DNA of 51,623 bases from Brevibacillus centrosporus. Its GTDB lineage: Bacteria > Bacillota > Bacilli > Brevibacillales > Brevibacillaceae. The number at the start of each line of letters is the position of its first letter. The stretch's first letter is position 1. The position numbers and the translations under genes are program-made. Below the pieces are notes generated by a model. The model saw nothing but the letters and a program-made list of their open reading frames with translations. It searched no databases and had not been told where the DNA came from. Shown here one piece after another: positions 15,043-23,191 of the stretch. The stretch lies in the NCBI RefSeq assembly GCF_003710815.1, contig NZ_RHHP01000030.1, positions 1 to 51,623 on the forward strand, given 5' to 3'.

Positions 15043-16985
15043 TGAGCGCTGTAGTGGTAGTTGTCGGAGCGGGCCAGCTGGCAGATCTCGTCTGCAAGGA
15101 GCTGGCTGTTCATTACGTTGTCGTGCGCCAGTCAGATTGGAAGTCCCCTTTGCCCCTGGAGGCAGATTTGGCGCTGCAGCTGCACGATGGCTGGCAGCCT
15201 TTCGCTCACCTGGAGGCAGAGGAGGGAGCGAGGTCTTATGGGATTCCCTGGCTGCGTGGTTTTGTCGCTTTTGGAGAAGGAATCATTGGGCCGCTGGTGC
15301 ACCCAGGTATGACCGGTTGTTCACAGTGCGCGGACATGCGAATGCTCATGGGGGGACGAGACAGAAAAGAAATGTGGGAGCTGCATCAGCGTGTTCGGGA
15401 TCGCGGCAGTATTGCGAAAGACGCTTGGGCATCGCGCAGCGGTCTTCTGCATATGTCGTATCTGATCGCAGCGGAGACGAAGCGAGTGCTGCAGGGTGAG
15501 CAGGCTCACACGGAAGGGCATATGTACCTGATCCATCTGAAAACGCTCAAGACTTCTCGCCACTTTTTCCTGCCAGATCCATCATGCAAGGTGTGCGGGA
15601 TGCTCCCGGAAGATTCCCCTGAGGCCGCACGAATCGTTTTGCAGCCGAGTCCGAAGCTTGGGCCAAGCAGCTATCGCTGCCGCTCTCTGGATGACCTGAA
15701 AAAAGGACTGAGGAGGGACTATCTGGACTACCGGACAGGCTTTTTGAACGGGAAAATTCGCGACCTCGTGTCCCCGTTTGCAGACGTGAGCGTCAACCTG
15801 CCTTTGTTTCAAGGAGACGAAGGGACCGCTGGACGAACACACTCCTACGCAGAAAGCGAAATGACAGCGATTTTGGAAGGCTTGGAGAGATACTGCGGCA
15901 TGGCACCGCGTGGCAAACGGACAGTCATCCGCGACACCTACCGCAATCTCAGGGGCCAAGCGCTTGATCCGACAACAGTAGGGCTGCATACAAAGGAACA
16001 GTATGAGCAGCCAGGGTATCCGTTTACTCCCTTTGACCCGGATCATTCTCTGAACTGGGTGTGGGGCTATTCCTTTATACAGGAGCGGCCGATCCTGGTG
16101 CCGGAGCTGCTGGCCTATTACAGTCTCGGCTTCGGGGAAGGTTTTGCTTTTGAGACCTCCAATGGGTGCGCGCTCGGCGGGAGCCTGGAGGAGGCGATTT
16201 TCTACGGCATTCTGGAAGTGGTGGAGCGGGATTCCTTTCTGATGACCTGGTATGCCAATCTGGGGCTGCCCCGATTGGATCCATACTCTGCACCGGACCA
16301 GGAGCTGCGTTTCATGCTTGATCGTCTGCAGGCGGTGGCAGGCTATGAGGTTCATTTATTTAATGCCACGATGGAAAACGGGATTCCCAGTGTCTGGACG
16401 CTGGCGAAGAATACGAGGAAGGAGGGGCTCAATGTCATTTGCGCGGGGGGTGCCCATCCTGATCCGATTCGTGCGGTGAAAAGCTCGATCTATGAAGCGG
16501 CCGCGATGGTGCTTACCTTAAATGATAAATTCCAAGCGAATCGGGATACGTACCTGCAAATGCTGCACGACCCTGCCAAGGTGCGAAAGATGGACGATCA
16601 CTCGATGCTGTATGCGTTGCCAGAAGTGGAAGAGCGCCTGCACTTTTTGCTGAATGACGAGCGGCCTCTGCGGACGTTTGCCGAAGAATTCAAGCAGCCA
16701 GCGAGGCATGCGGATTTGACCGAGGATGTAAAGGATATGCTCCGAAGGTTCCAGCAGCTCAAGCAGGATGTGATCGTGGTCGATCAGACGACACAGGAAA
16801 TTTTGCGAAACGGCCTGCATTGTGTAAAGGTACTGATTCCGGGGATGCTGCCGATGACATTTGGACACCATCTGACACGTTTATCCGGGCTGGATCGGGT
16901 GCTGCGCGTTCCCATGGAATTGGGGTATACGGCAGAGCCGCTCACCTATGAAAAGCTGAATCCACATCCGCATCCGTTTCCATAA
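15042..16985 (+). CDS. TOMM cyclodehydratase, fused C/YcaO (SagCD-like)
   Basis: The real start is ATG 15042 in GAGGAGGAGGTCTGATG, overlapping the previous stop; product 647 residues. Residues 1-200 are the E1-like partner domain, with Cys93/Cys96 (GCSQC) and Cys182/Cys185 (SCKVC), the four zinc ligands. From about 230 the YcaO domain follows: ESEMTAILEGLERY (271-284) and GGSLEEAIFYGILEVVERDS hold the acidic residues that bind ATP/Mg. The C-terminus ends LNPHPHPFP, the PxPxP-type tail of azoline-forming YcaO proteins. It uses ATP to phosphorylate the backbone amide and close Cys/Ser to azolines in the precursor core. Confidence 0.93.
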   Translation: MSAVVVVVGAGQLADLVCKELAVHYVVVRQSDWKSPLPLEADLALQLHDGWQPFAHLEAEEGARSYGIPWLRGFVAFGEGIIGPLVHPGMTGCSQCADMRMLMGGRDRKEMWELHQRVRDRGSIAKDAWASRSGLLHMSYLIAAETKRVLQGEQAHTEGHMYLIHLKTLKTSRHFFLPDPSCKVCGMLPEDSPEAARIVLQPSPKLGPSSYRCRSLDDLKKGLRRDYLDYRTGFLNGKIRDLVSPFADVSVNLPLFQGDEGTAGRTHSYAESEMTAILEGLERYCGMAPRGKRTVIRDTYRNLRGQALDPTTVGLHTKEQYEQPGYPFTPFDPDHSLNWVWGYSFIQERPILVPELLAYYSLGFGEGFAFETSNGCALGGSLEEAIFYGILEVVERDSFLMTWYANLGLPRLDPYSAPDQELRFMLDRLQAVAGYEVHLFNATMENGIPSVWTLAKNTRKEGLNVICAGGAHPDPIRAVKSSIYEAAAMVLTLNDKFQANRDTYLQMLHDPAKVRKMDDHSMLYALPEVEERLHFLLNDERPLRTFAEEFKQPARHADLTEDVKDMLRRFQQLKQDVIVVDQTTQEILRNGLHCVKVLIPGMLPMTFGHHLTRLSGLDRVLRVPMELGYTAEPLTYEKLNPHPHPFP

Positions 16986-17007
16986 GCCCTGTCGAGGAGG
17001 GAGCTGG

Positions 17008-18576
17008 ATGAGTCTCGAGGTATTCTTGCACGAACTGCATGCTGGATTGGAGCGCACAAAAGCTGGCGACTATGAAATCGATTGGGAAGACGCACCGCTT
17101 CCCTATAAGCTGTATCGGGGGCTGCCTGTCGTAACGCTGTCCGCAGATGTTCCGCTGACGCTGGATGAGCCTGTGCATCAACCTCGTGCCAGACCGGAAC
17201 TGCGAGAATTTGGACATTTTCTCTGGTACGTCTATGGCCTTACCCAGCTCAGCCAATCGCCACTTGCCCAGGGGGGGACAATGCAGTCAGCCCGAAGATT
17301 CGTTCCCTCGGGCGGTGGCTTGTATCCGAGTGAGCTTTACGTGTATCTAAAGGTAGCGGGGGCACCCAGCGGAATCTACCATTACGATGCAGCCCACCAT
17401 CGACTCGTGCTGCTTCGGTCTGGCGAATTCGACACGTACGTGGCTCGTGCTTTAGGCCATCGCTGCAATCTATCCAAGACCTTCGCTACTGTCTTTGTTT
17501 CGACGATGTATGGGAAGAACTTTTTTAAATACCAGAACTTTTCCTACCGTTTGCAAGGTCTGGATGCAGGGGCCGTCATCGGGCAATTGCTGGAGGTAGG
17601 CAAACGCTTTGACTACGAGGCGGGCGTGTGCTTTCAGTTTCTGGATCGGGCTGTCCATCATTTGCTTGGGGTGTCTGAGCAGGAAGAGGCTGTGTACGCA
17701 ATCATACCTCTGTCTGCGGAGGGGGGAGCGGCTTGGCTGGCGGATGGGAATTCAAAAGTCGAACGGATCACTGCTGATGACATGTGCAGGGAGCTGCCCG
17801 CCATCGAGCACGAACACTTCGTCCGGTCAAGCAGAGTAAAGGAGCACTCGCTGCTCATACGCATGAATGAGTCGGCGCAGTATGAATCTACGGAGCAATT
17901 TCGCTACTTGAGGGGAGGAGAGGCCACAGATGAAGAGGGAGCGATACGGCTGCTCCCTCAGACAAAGCGGTTGGTGTACGACCTCGCTGCGGCGAGTAGG
18001 CTACGGTATTCGCCGGAGCAGGATTTTATTTTGGGCAAAGTCACGACAGAACAGCTAGCTGCCTTGCTGCAAGAGGCGACCGCTGCTCTGCGGTACCGAA
18101 ATGACCTGGATGAGCAAGAGGATGGTGCGTTCTCGCGTCTGCTTTTGTACAGCTGCCTATTCAATATCGAAGCAGTCGAGGATGGGGCTTACTGCTACGA
18201 TGCCAAGCGTCACGGCCTGTACGCTGTGCGTTCGGGTGATCATCGGCTCTGGCTGCAGTATGCGATGGCGATAGACAATGTCAATCTGATGCAGGTGCCA
18301 ATCTGTATACACGTAGCGGGGAATAACGATCATCTCATCTCGTCATTGGGCTATCGAGGCTACCGTATTCAACAAATGGAGGCAGGTATGCTGGTTCAGC
18401 GAGTGCTTCTGACAGCAGCAGCGCTCGGTCTGGGAGGGCATCCGCTGCTGGGCTATGATGTAAATGTGTGTGATGAGCTATACGGGCTGGGACCAGAGGG
18501 GAAAACGAGCCTGATTCAAATCCCGGTTGGCCCTTATCGCCATCGTCCACGGCTGCAGGGAGGCATGCACGCTTAA
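17008..18576 (+). CDS. SagB-type azoline dehydrogenase (two nitroreductase domains)
   Basis: The 522-residue protein, started with GAGGAGGGAG before ATG, contains two nitroreductase-like halves. The first (about 60-270) has the FMN-binding RRFVPSGGGLYPSELYV and then GIYHYDA, standard for SagB/McbC-type enzymes; the second (about 320-520) repeats the layout (FSRLLLYSCLFN, GAYCYDA, VLLTAAALGLGGHPLLGYD). FMN-dependent oxidation would convert thiazolines and oxazolines made by the YcaO enzyme into aromatic azoles. The gene is 22 bp after the YcaO gene and in the same operon. The conserved Lys/Tyr pair of SagB was not checked residue by residue. Confidence 0.92.
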   Translation: MSLEVFLHELHAGLERTKAGDYEIDWEDAPLPYKLYRGLPVVTLSADVPLTLDEPVHQPRARPELREFGHFLWYVYGLTQLSQSPLAQGGTMQSARRFVPSGGGLYPSELYVYLKVAGAPSGIYHYDAAHHRLVLLRSGEFDTYVARALGHRCNLSKTFATVFVSTMYGKNFFKYQNFSYRLQGLDAGAVIGQLLEVGKRFDYEAGVCFQFLDRAVHHLLGVSEQEEAVYAIIPLSAEGGAAWLADGNSKVERITADDMCRELPAIEHEHFVRSSRVKEHSLLIRMNESAQYESTEQFRYLRGGEATDEEGAIRLLPQTKRLVYDLAAASRLRYSPEQDFILGKVTTEQLAALLQEATAALRYRNDLDEQEDGAFSRLLLYSCLFNIEAVEDGAYCYDAKRHGLYAVRSGDHRLWLQYAMAIDNVNLMQVPICIHVAGNNDHLISSLGYRGYRIQQMEAGMLVQRVLLTAAALGLGGHPLLGYDVNVCDELYGLGPEGKTSLIQIPVGPYRHRPRLQGGMHA

Positions 18577-18907
18577 TAAACAAAAGGAACAAAGAGGCAT
18601 CGATGATTTTGATTCTGGAGAAGAGCCTGACGAAACACAGCTGAAGAAGCTGCAGCGCCATTTCAGCCGGAAAGATTATCGCCGTGTGCTTCTCCAGTTT
18701 TTTGTCCGGGAATTAGGTCACGAAATTGCATTTTTTCAAACCATCGTGCAGCAGGAGCAGTACCGCCACCTATTAGTGGTGACAACCGATGAATGGCTGT
18801 ACAGCGTATCGTTGAAGCAATGGCCAGAGTACAAGGGAATTTGGACGGTTGATATATATGGCGCGTGCTTGCTGGTGGATGAGGTCCTAAAGCATTTGGG
18901 AAACTAG
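18527..18907 (+). CDS. Small protein at end of TOMM operon, unknown
   Basis: The open frame overlaps the SagB end by 50 bases. The part that looks real starts about DSGEEPDETQLKKLQRHFSR and ends DEVLKHLGN, an alpha/beta protein of about 100 residues with no motif I know. The start is doubtful: the in-frame TTG at 18527 lacks a ribosome site, while ATG 18603, with GAGG five bases before it, is out of frame by one. One extra T in the TTTT run at 18607-18610 would give MIFDSGEEPDETQ. A missing base is therefore possible. By position it may be an immunity or accessory protein for the TOMM peptide. Confidence 0.55.
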   Translation: MALIAIVHGCREACTLNKQKEQRGIDDFDSGEEPDETQLKKLQRHFSRKDYRRVLLQFFVRELGHEIAFFQTIVQQEQYRHLLVVTTDEWLYSVSLKQWPEYKGIWTVDIYGACLLVDEVLKHLGN

Positions 18908-19033
18908 CACCCATAGATTGATCAGCGCCACAAACATCAAAAAAGTAACATAGTTAAAATAGAGGGAGTTCGTATAGACATTAATGCCGCTCGTCATCGC
19001 TTCAAAGAGCTCCGGACTGATCTCGCGGCTATG
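18887..19033 (-). pseudogene. C-terminal fragment of a membrane protein
   Basis: The minus strand reads EISPELFEAMTSGINVYTNS and then a hydrophobic stretch LMFVALINLWVLVSQML with a stop at 18887-18889, inside the end of the preceding plus-strand gene. It looks like the last ~45 residues of a membrane protein, for instance a transporter permease, whose remainder is lost. The family is not identifiable. Confidence 0.35.
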
Positions 19034-19346
19034 GGATACTGAGGAAGCTTATGCTGACGCAACAGGTGCGGATGGGGATATTGAGATTGAAAGGGAAGCT
19101 ATCGGTGGCATGGGTATGACAACAGACGATGATAATGAGCTAGGAAATGCTTATGTTATCCTCACACCGAGGGATGGTTATGATAAGGATAGTGCCGATG
19201 GAGAGATTACCTTTGAATATGCTCACACTTGGGGTATTGATGCACCGCCGATTTCTTTCAGCGTTTCTAAAGGTGTGGTTTCTATCGGTTCGGAAATTGA
19301 TCTTGAAGAGAGTGCTTGGAGAAAAGCAGGTCGAGATACCTACTAA
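19034..19346 (+). pseudogene. 3' fragment of unknown acidic protein
   Basis: An open frame runs from 18984, but only the part from about 19034 (WDTEEAYADATGADGD on) looks like protein; the earlier codons are the antisense of the membrane fragment. The piece of about 100 residues is acidic and beta-rich and ends before a strong terminator. No ribosome site or start exists, so it is a truncated end. Two unrelated fragments meet near 19030, a recombination scar. Confidence 0.4.
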
Positions 19347-19348
19347 AT

Positions 19349-19387
19349 AAAGGAAAAAACGGGGAGGCGATCCCCGTTTTTTCCTTT
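19349..19387. terminator. Strong terminator, 17-bp perfect stem
   Basis: AAAGGAAAAAACGGGGA (19349-19365) pairs fully with 19371-19387, with a five-base loop. A-run and T-run on the two sides let it act in both directions. Confidence 0.9.
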
Positions 19388-19422
19388 ATACTTAGATTGA
19401 AACATCTTGGGGGGTGCGAGAA

Positions 19423-19947
19423 TTGTTCAAATGGAAATGGATACTGATCGCATTAGTAATTTCAATGCTTTTTGCACAAGGATGTACGACTGAAACGGAA
19501 GAACCTTCAACCCCTTTGTCCATTGAGCAACATATTAAGAAAACTAGGGATGACATAAACGAACTAGAAGATTTTGAAAGCAAACTAAATGAACAAGGTT
19601 TTGTTAAATCTCATTCATCTTCGAATAAAATTGGTGATATGGTTACGTTTAGTTATTCTGTTTTTAGAAAAGATGAAGTTGGTTACGTACACATTGAATT
19701 TACGGATGAAGGTAAAGCAAGTGATGAATTGAATTTGGACTTTGATACAAATGAAACAGATAAACCGCGCATCATCCATTCTGATGGGTTAAATTCTTCG
19801 AATGACGATCCATATCGGTTTCAACCATCTTCTGGTTTAGATAAGCAATGGATTGGAATTTATTTTGAAGGTAAAAAAGCAGCTAGTATTCCAAATGGAG
19901 CCATTGTACTAAGCTACGGGAGTGACAGTTGGAGAAGTCAATATTAA
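19423..19947 (+). CDS. Lipoprotein, unknown function
   Basis: The longest frame begins with GTG at 19414, but GGGGGG nine bases upstream favours TTG 19423, giving 174 residues: MFKWKWILIALVISMLF then AQGC, a good lipobox for signal peptidase II. The mature part is acidic and hydrophilic with a coiled-coil-like first third (IKKTRDDINELEDFESKLNE) and beta-strands after that. It is anchored to the outer face of the membrane. No family is recognised. It is AT-rich like other accessory genes here and has no co-directional neighbour. Confidence 0.7.
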   Translation: MFKWKWILIALVISMLFAQGCTTETEEPSTPLSIEQHIKKTRDDINELEDFESKLNEQGFVKSHSSSNKIGDMVTFSYSVFRKDEVGYVHIEFTDEGKASDELNLDFDTNETDKPRIIHSDGLNSSNDDPYRFQPSSGLDKQWIGIYFEGKKAASIPNGAIVLSYGSDSWRSQY

Positions 19948-20210
19948 AAAATAATGCCAATTTGAAAGACGAAAAAACACCACGGATTATAGTAGTAAAA
20001 AACGACATGAAGGCGTCTTGACCACCAACCACCGTTAGGCGGGCTTTTTACACTGTCTACTCAAAGGGGATAATATCCGTAATGGGGTCTTTGTCATTCA
20101 TGCTCTTCTTCAATGAATTTGGTATCAAGTGCAAAAGTGAATTTATCAGAAGCGTACATCCTCGAGTTTTTTCATTTGATGACGTGTTTTTATTGCTGTG
20201 AAACGCTAAT

Positions 20211-20236
20211 GAAGCCAGTTAAATTTAACTGGCTTC
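20211..20236. repeat. 26-bp perfect palindrome at MFS gene end
   Basis: GAAGCCAGTTAAA is followed at once by its exact reverse complement. The MFS stop codon (20225-20227, minus) lies inside. It may act as a terminator in both directions, though the T-runs are poor. Confidence 0.6.
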
Positions 20237-21487
20237 TATACTCTTCTTAATATCGAGGAACCTGAAATAAGGAAGCATAAGCCCAAGGAATGAAACAAAA
20301 CAGACAATTACTCCGATTAGCGCAAAGAGTGGCCGAACTCCCCAGATTTCGCTAAAACGACTCCCAAGCAATATTCCTAGCGGCATTGCCGTGCGAATGA
20401 TTAACAGTCTGACAGATAGGACTCTACCAAGTAGATTATTGGGAACGATCTTTTGAAAGAAGCTGTTGCTATGTACATGGAAAAACGGACCGGCAACTCC
20501 GGCCAAAAGCTCGATCGTAACGGCTATCCAGATATTATGGGTAAAAGCAAGTGCTACAAACGTACTCCCTCCAAAGAGTAATGAGCCAATCATTACTAGA
20601 CGCCGTTTTTTCAGTTCTTTTTGCCGTCCAGCAATCAAGGAGCCAAAGAAATATCCAAGTGGGTAACCGGCGATGAATAAACCGTATTGAAATGATTTTC
20701 CATGTAACTCATTTACAACAAACGGAAGATTAAGTACCGAAGTTACCCCAAGAGCAAACTGGACGAAGGAAAGAAATATTCCCAACCATAAAAGCGTGGG
20801 GCGTTGACGAAAAAAATCGAACCCCTCAATAAATTGGGCGGACCATGAATCCTTCTTTGTTGAAATAATGGCGACATCATGCTCCGTTTTACAGGTAAAC
20901 AAAAGCATGCCACTAAATCCGTAGGCGATAGAAACCAATACTAATGTGAATTCTCCACCGATTGCTGAAACAACGAAACCGCCTACAGGGGGGCCGATCA
21001 CCATCATCAACCTTGATGTACCATCTAAACAAGCGTTTGCTGAGGTAATCTGTTCTTTACTCACAAGTGTAGGAAGAAACGCCATACTGGAGGGTACATA
21101 AAGCGGTTGGATTAAACCATTAACGAGGGAAACGAGATAAAGTGGCCAAATAACTTGCTGTTCATTCAGGAGGAGCAAAAGTGGTGCAAGCGAAACTAAA
21201 CCCCTTGCCCATTGAGAGTAGACCATCACTTTTCTACGGTTCCAGCGATCAATATAAGGACCAATCACAAGTTGCATGAATAGGGAAGGAAGAAAATAAA
21301 TCAATAGCATATTGCCCATAGTAGCAACCGAACCTGTTATTTGGTAGGCCAACCAGGAGCTGGCCAAAGTGCTGAAACTCCCTCCCAACGTAGAGATAGT
21401 TTCCCCCATCCAAACGACAAGGAAGGTCACATTTTGAAATAGGTGGCTAGGGGGTGCAGCATCCGAAAGAGGCACATGCTTACTCAA
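20225..21487 (-). CDS. MFS efflux transporter
   Basis: The ORF is open to 21508; AGGAGGAG eight bases before TTG 21487 makes that the likelier start (420 residues). About twelve membrane segments are seen, with the MFS motif A in the 2-3 loop (GPYIDRWNRRKVMVYSQWAR). The layout is that of MFS_3 (macrolide/drug efflux like) exporters. It overlaps the regulator gene upstream by 8 bp, so the two form one operon in which the ArsR-like regulator controls export. The substrate is unknown; a drug or toxic metabolite is inferred. Confidence 0.85.
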   Translation of the reverse strand: MSKHVPLSDAAPPSHLFQNVTFLVVWMGETISTLGGSFSTLASSWLAYQITGSVATMGNMLLIYFLPSLFMQLVIGPYIDRWNRRKVMVYSQWARGLVSLAPLLLLLNEQQVIWPLYLVSLVNGLIQPLYVPSSMAFLPTLVSKEQITSANACLDGTSRLMMVIGPPVGGFVVSAIGGEFTLVLVSIAYGFSGMLLFTCKTEHDVAIISTKKDSWSAQFIEGFDFFRQRPTLLWLGIFLSFVQFALGVTSVLNLPFVVNELHGKSFQYGLFIAGYPLGYFFGSLIAGRQKELKKRRLVMIGSLLFGGSTFVALAFTHNIWIAVTIELLAGVAGPFFHVHSNSFFQKIVPNNLLGRVLSVRLLIIRTAMPLGILLGSRFSEIWGVRPLFALIGVIVCFVSFLGLMLPYFRFLDIKKSIEAS

Positions 21488-22541
21488 TCTTTTCTCCTCC
21501 TCGCTCAAGATAGCCTTGCCATTGAGGGAAAAGGGTCACCAGGTTCGTACGTTTCAAATAATAACGTTGTTCCTCCACTCCGACCAATTGTGCAGAACGG
21601 AGCATGGATAAATGATGGTGGACCGTAGATTTAGCTAGATCGAGTTTGTCAGTCAGTTCCTGAAGGGAATGGTCCTTTTGATAAAGCATCTTCACCATGC
21701 GCATACGATGCTCGTCGCCTAAAGCTTTGCACTGTTGCACCAGATTATGCGGAGGGCGGTATGGATCTGGTTCTACGGAGATACTTTCATCTGAAACGGG
21801 GTAGTATAGTATTTTCGTTTGTTCCATTTCTGCTTGAATACTCCAAGGGCGGTACACGTACTGAGGAATGAGCCGTACTCTCGTTACTTGCGGCTCTGGA
21901 AGATAGCGTATTCCTCCAGTTGCCCATTCGACCAGAGCCTCCGGTTCCATCTTGGGCATCATCGTAAGCTTTGCTTGAAAGTCTCGCTCCAGGATACCTC
22001 TTATGGTTTCTTCATGGGGGGCTACAATTGTCTGGTACCAGCCATTCATGACAGTAATGAGATGATTTTTCAGCTGGTCTATATTTACCTCGCATATAAA
22101 GTGGATGTAGTCAGGGAAAAACTTGTGATCATGACATGCTTGCTTCAGCTGATCAGCAGCATTTGACGCACCTTCCGCGGCTTTTCTCCGGGTCTCCTGC
22201 AACGTGTATCCCAAAAAGGGTAGCGATTCATAGCGCAATTCCAATTCGTCTGTGTTTTTTATGTAAGAGAGTAAATCGGATAGCTCTTTAAAAGAATGTC
22301 TATCCAATAGGTTAAGTATTGTTTTCCATGTATTGTTTTGTTGAAGATAGGATACTTCGGCTGCCAATTTAGATGACAACTTTGCTTTAAGATCGGACCA
22401 GTAAGTAGGTGGTTTTTCCAAAGTATGATGAATATCAGGATAGGTAGCAGCCGCAAGACCTAACACGGATTCAAACAACATCGAAAACTGTAACTCTATT
22501 TCATAGGTTTTTCGACCATTAGTGATATCGATCAATCTCAT
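21480..22541 (-). CDS. ArsR-like regulator with N-terminal sensor domain
   Basis: GAGGTG before ATG 22541 gives a 353-residue protein. Residues ~260-340 are a winged helix of ArsR type (LVQQCKALGDEHRMRMVKML, then LDLAKSTVHHHLSMLRSAQLV). The N-terminal ~250 residues are a helical domain (DUF5937-like) that presumably binds the ligand; no metal site is visible. It lies upstream of and overlaps the MFS exporter by 8 bp. A repressor released by the exported compound is the usual arrangement. Confidence 0.8.
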   Translation of the reverse strand: MRLIDITNGRKTYEIELQFSMLFESVLGLAAATYPDIHHTLEKPPTYWSDLKAKLSSKLAAEVSYLQQNNTWKTILNLLDRHSFKELSDLLSYIKNTDELELRYESLPFLGYTLQETRRKAAEGASNAADQLKQACHDHKFFPDYIHFICEVNIDQLKNHLITVMNGWYQTIVAPHEETIRGILERDFQAKLTMMPKMEPEALVEWATGGIRYLPEPQVTRVRLIPQYVYRPWSIQAEMEQTKILYYPVSDESISVEPDPYRPPHNLVQQCKALGDEHRMRMVKMLYQKDHSLQELTDKLDLAKSTVHHHLSMLRSAQLVGVEEQRYYLKRTNLVTLFPQWQGYLERGGEKIE

Positions 22542-22963
22542 AATCACACCTCTTGATTACCTTTGATATAAATTCTAACATTATAAAATGATAAATTCTA
22601 TATTTGTAGAACGTTTCTCTGAAATACTAAATAAAATGTAAGAGTCGCGATAACAAACAGTTAAATTTAATACTCATTACAAAGAGTGTTATGAAGCGCG
22701 GTGTTTTCTCAATGTGAAAGAACGTACTTCTTAAACCCAGGCACTTTCTTTTTAGGAGATGTTTTACCGAAGAGAATTGAGAATCAGTATTGTTGCTCAA
22801 GTTTTCAGGGCATTTGCGTATATTCACGAGAAGCGACTTTTGAGATAAAACGTTTTCAACAAAAAATAAACAACCTAAGTCCGTATGAATATCGGACTCA
22901 GGTTGTTTAATATTGCTTTCTTATTACTATCTACTTGAGGGTCAGTTCACTAAGTAGAGCTCT
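22542..22963. other. Intergenic region with one terminator-like hairpin
   Basis: Open frames here are short and lack ribosome sites. It contains the promoter side of the regulator gene, and a hairpin at 22868-22908. I see nothing else. Confidence 0.5.
22868..22908. terminator. Probable bidirectional terminator
   Basis: AAACAACCTAAGTCCG (22868-22883) pairs with 22893-22908 with one mismatch; A- and T-rich flanks lie on both sides. It probably ends the TIR operon on the minus strand. Confidence 0.7.
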
Positions 22964-23191
22964 TTATTTGAAAACTGCGAAAGAAGGCTTTTGACGAGCA
23001 ACTTTTCCACTGAGGACTTTAATGTATACTTCGTCCTTTCCATCAACGGTAGGTCCCAAGAAAATTTTACTTTTTATGCCGGGTTGCTTCCTGAGCCCGG
23101 TTACGGAAGTGGATCGAATCCAATCTCGTTTTTTACCTGGAGTTGTTTCAGTAAGTACTAAACGAACCCTATGTTTGCCTTGGCGTTTCAT
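22964..23191 (-). CDS. Small basic protein of TIR operon, unknown
   Basis: The 75-residue protein is strongly basic (many Lys/Arg, MKRQGKHRVRLVLTETTPGK at the start) and seems to be a single small beta-rich domain. It has no cysteine and no membrane part. Its start overlaps the end of the TIR gene by 4 bp (ATGA), so both are made together. A basic charge suggests nucleic-acid binding or contact with an acidic partner; it might be a sensor, an adaptor or an inhibitor of the TIR protein. I do not recognise a family. A terminator-like hairpin follows. Confidence 0.65.
   Translation of the reverse strand: MKRQGKHRVRLVLTETTPGKKRDWIRSTSVTGLRKQPGIKSKIFLGPTVDGKDEVYIKVLSGKVARQKPSFAVFK

Noticed and set aside
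22701..22910. 69-residue plus-strand frame
   Set aside because: It runs through a terminator hairpin, has odd composition and lacks a ribosome site.
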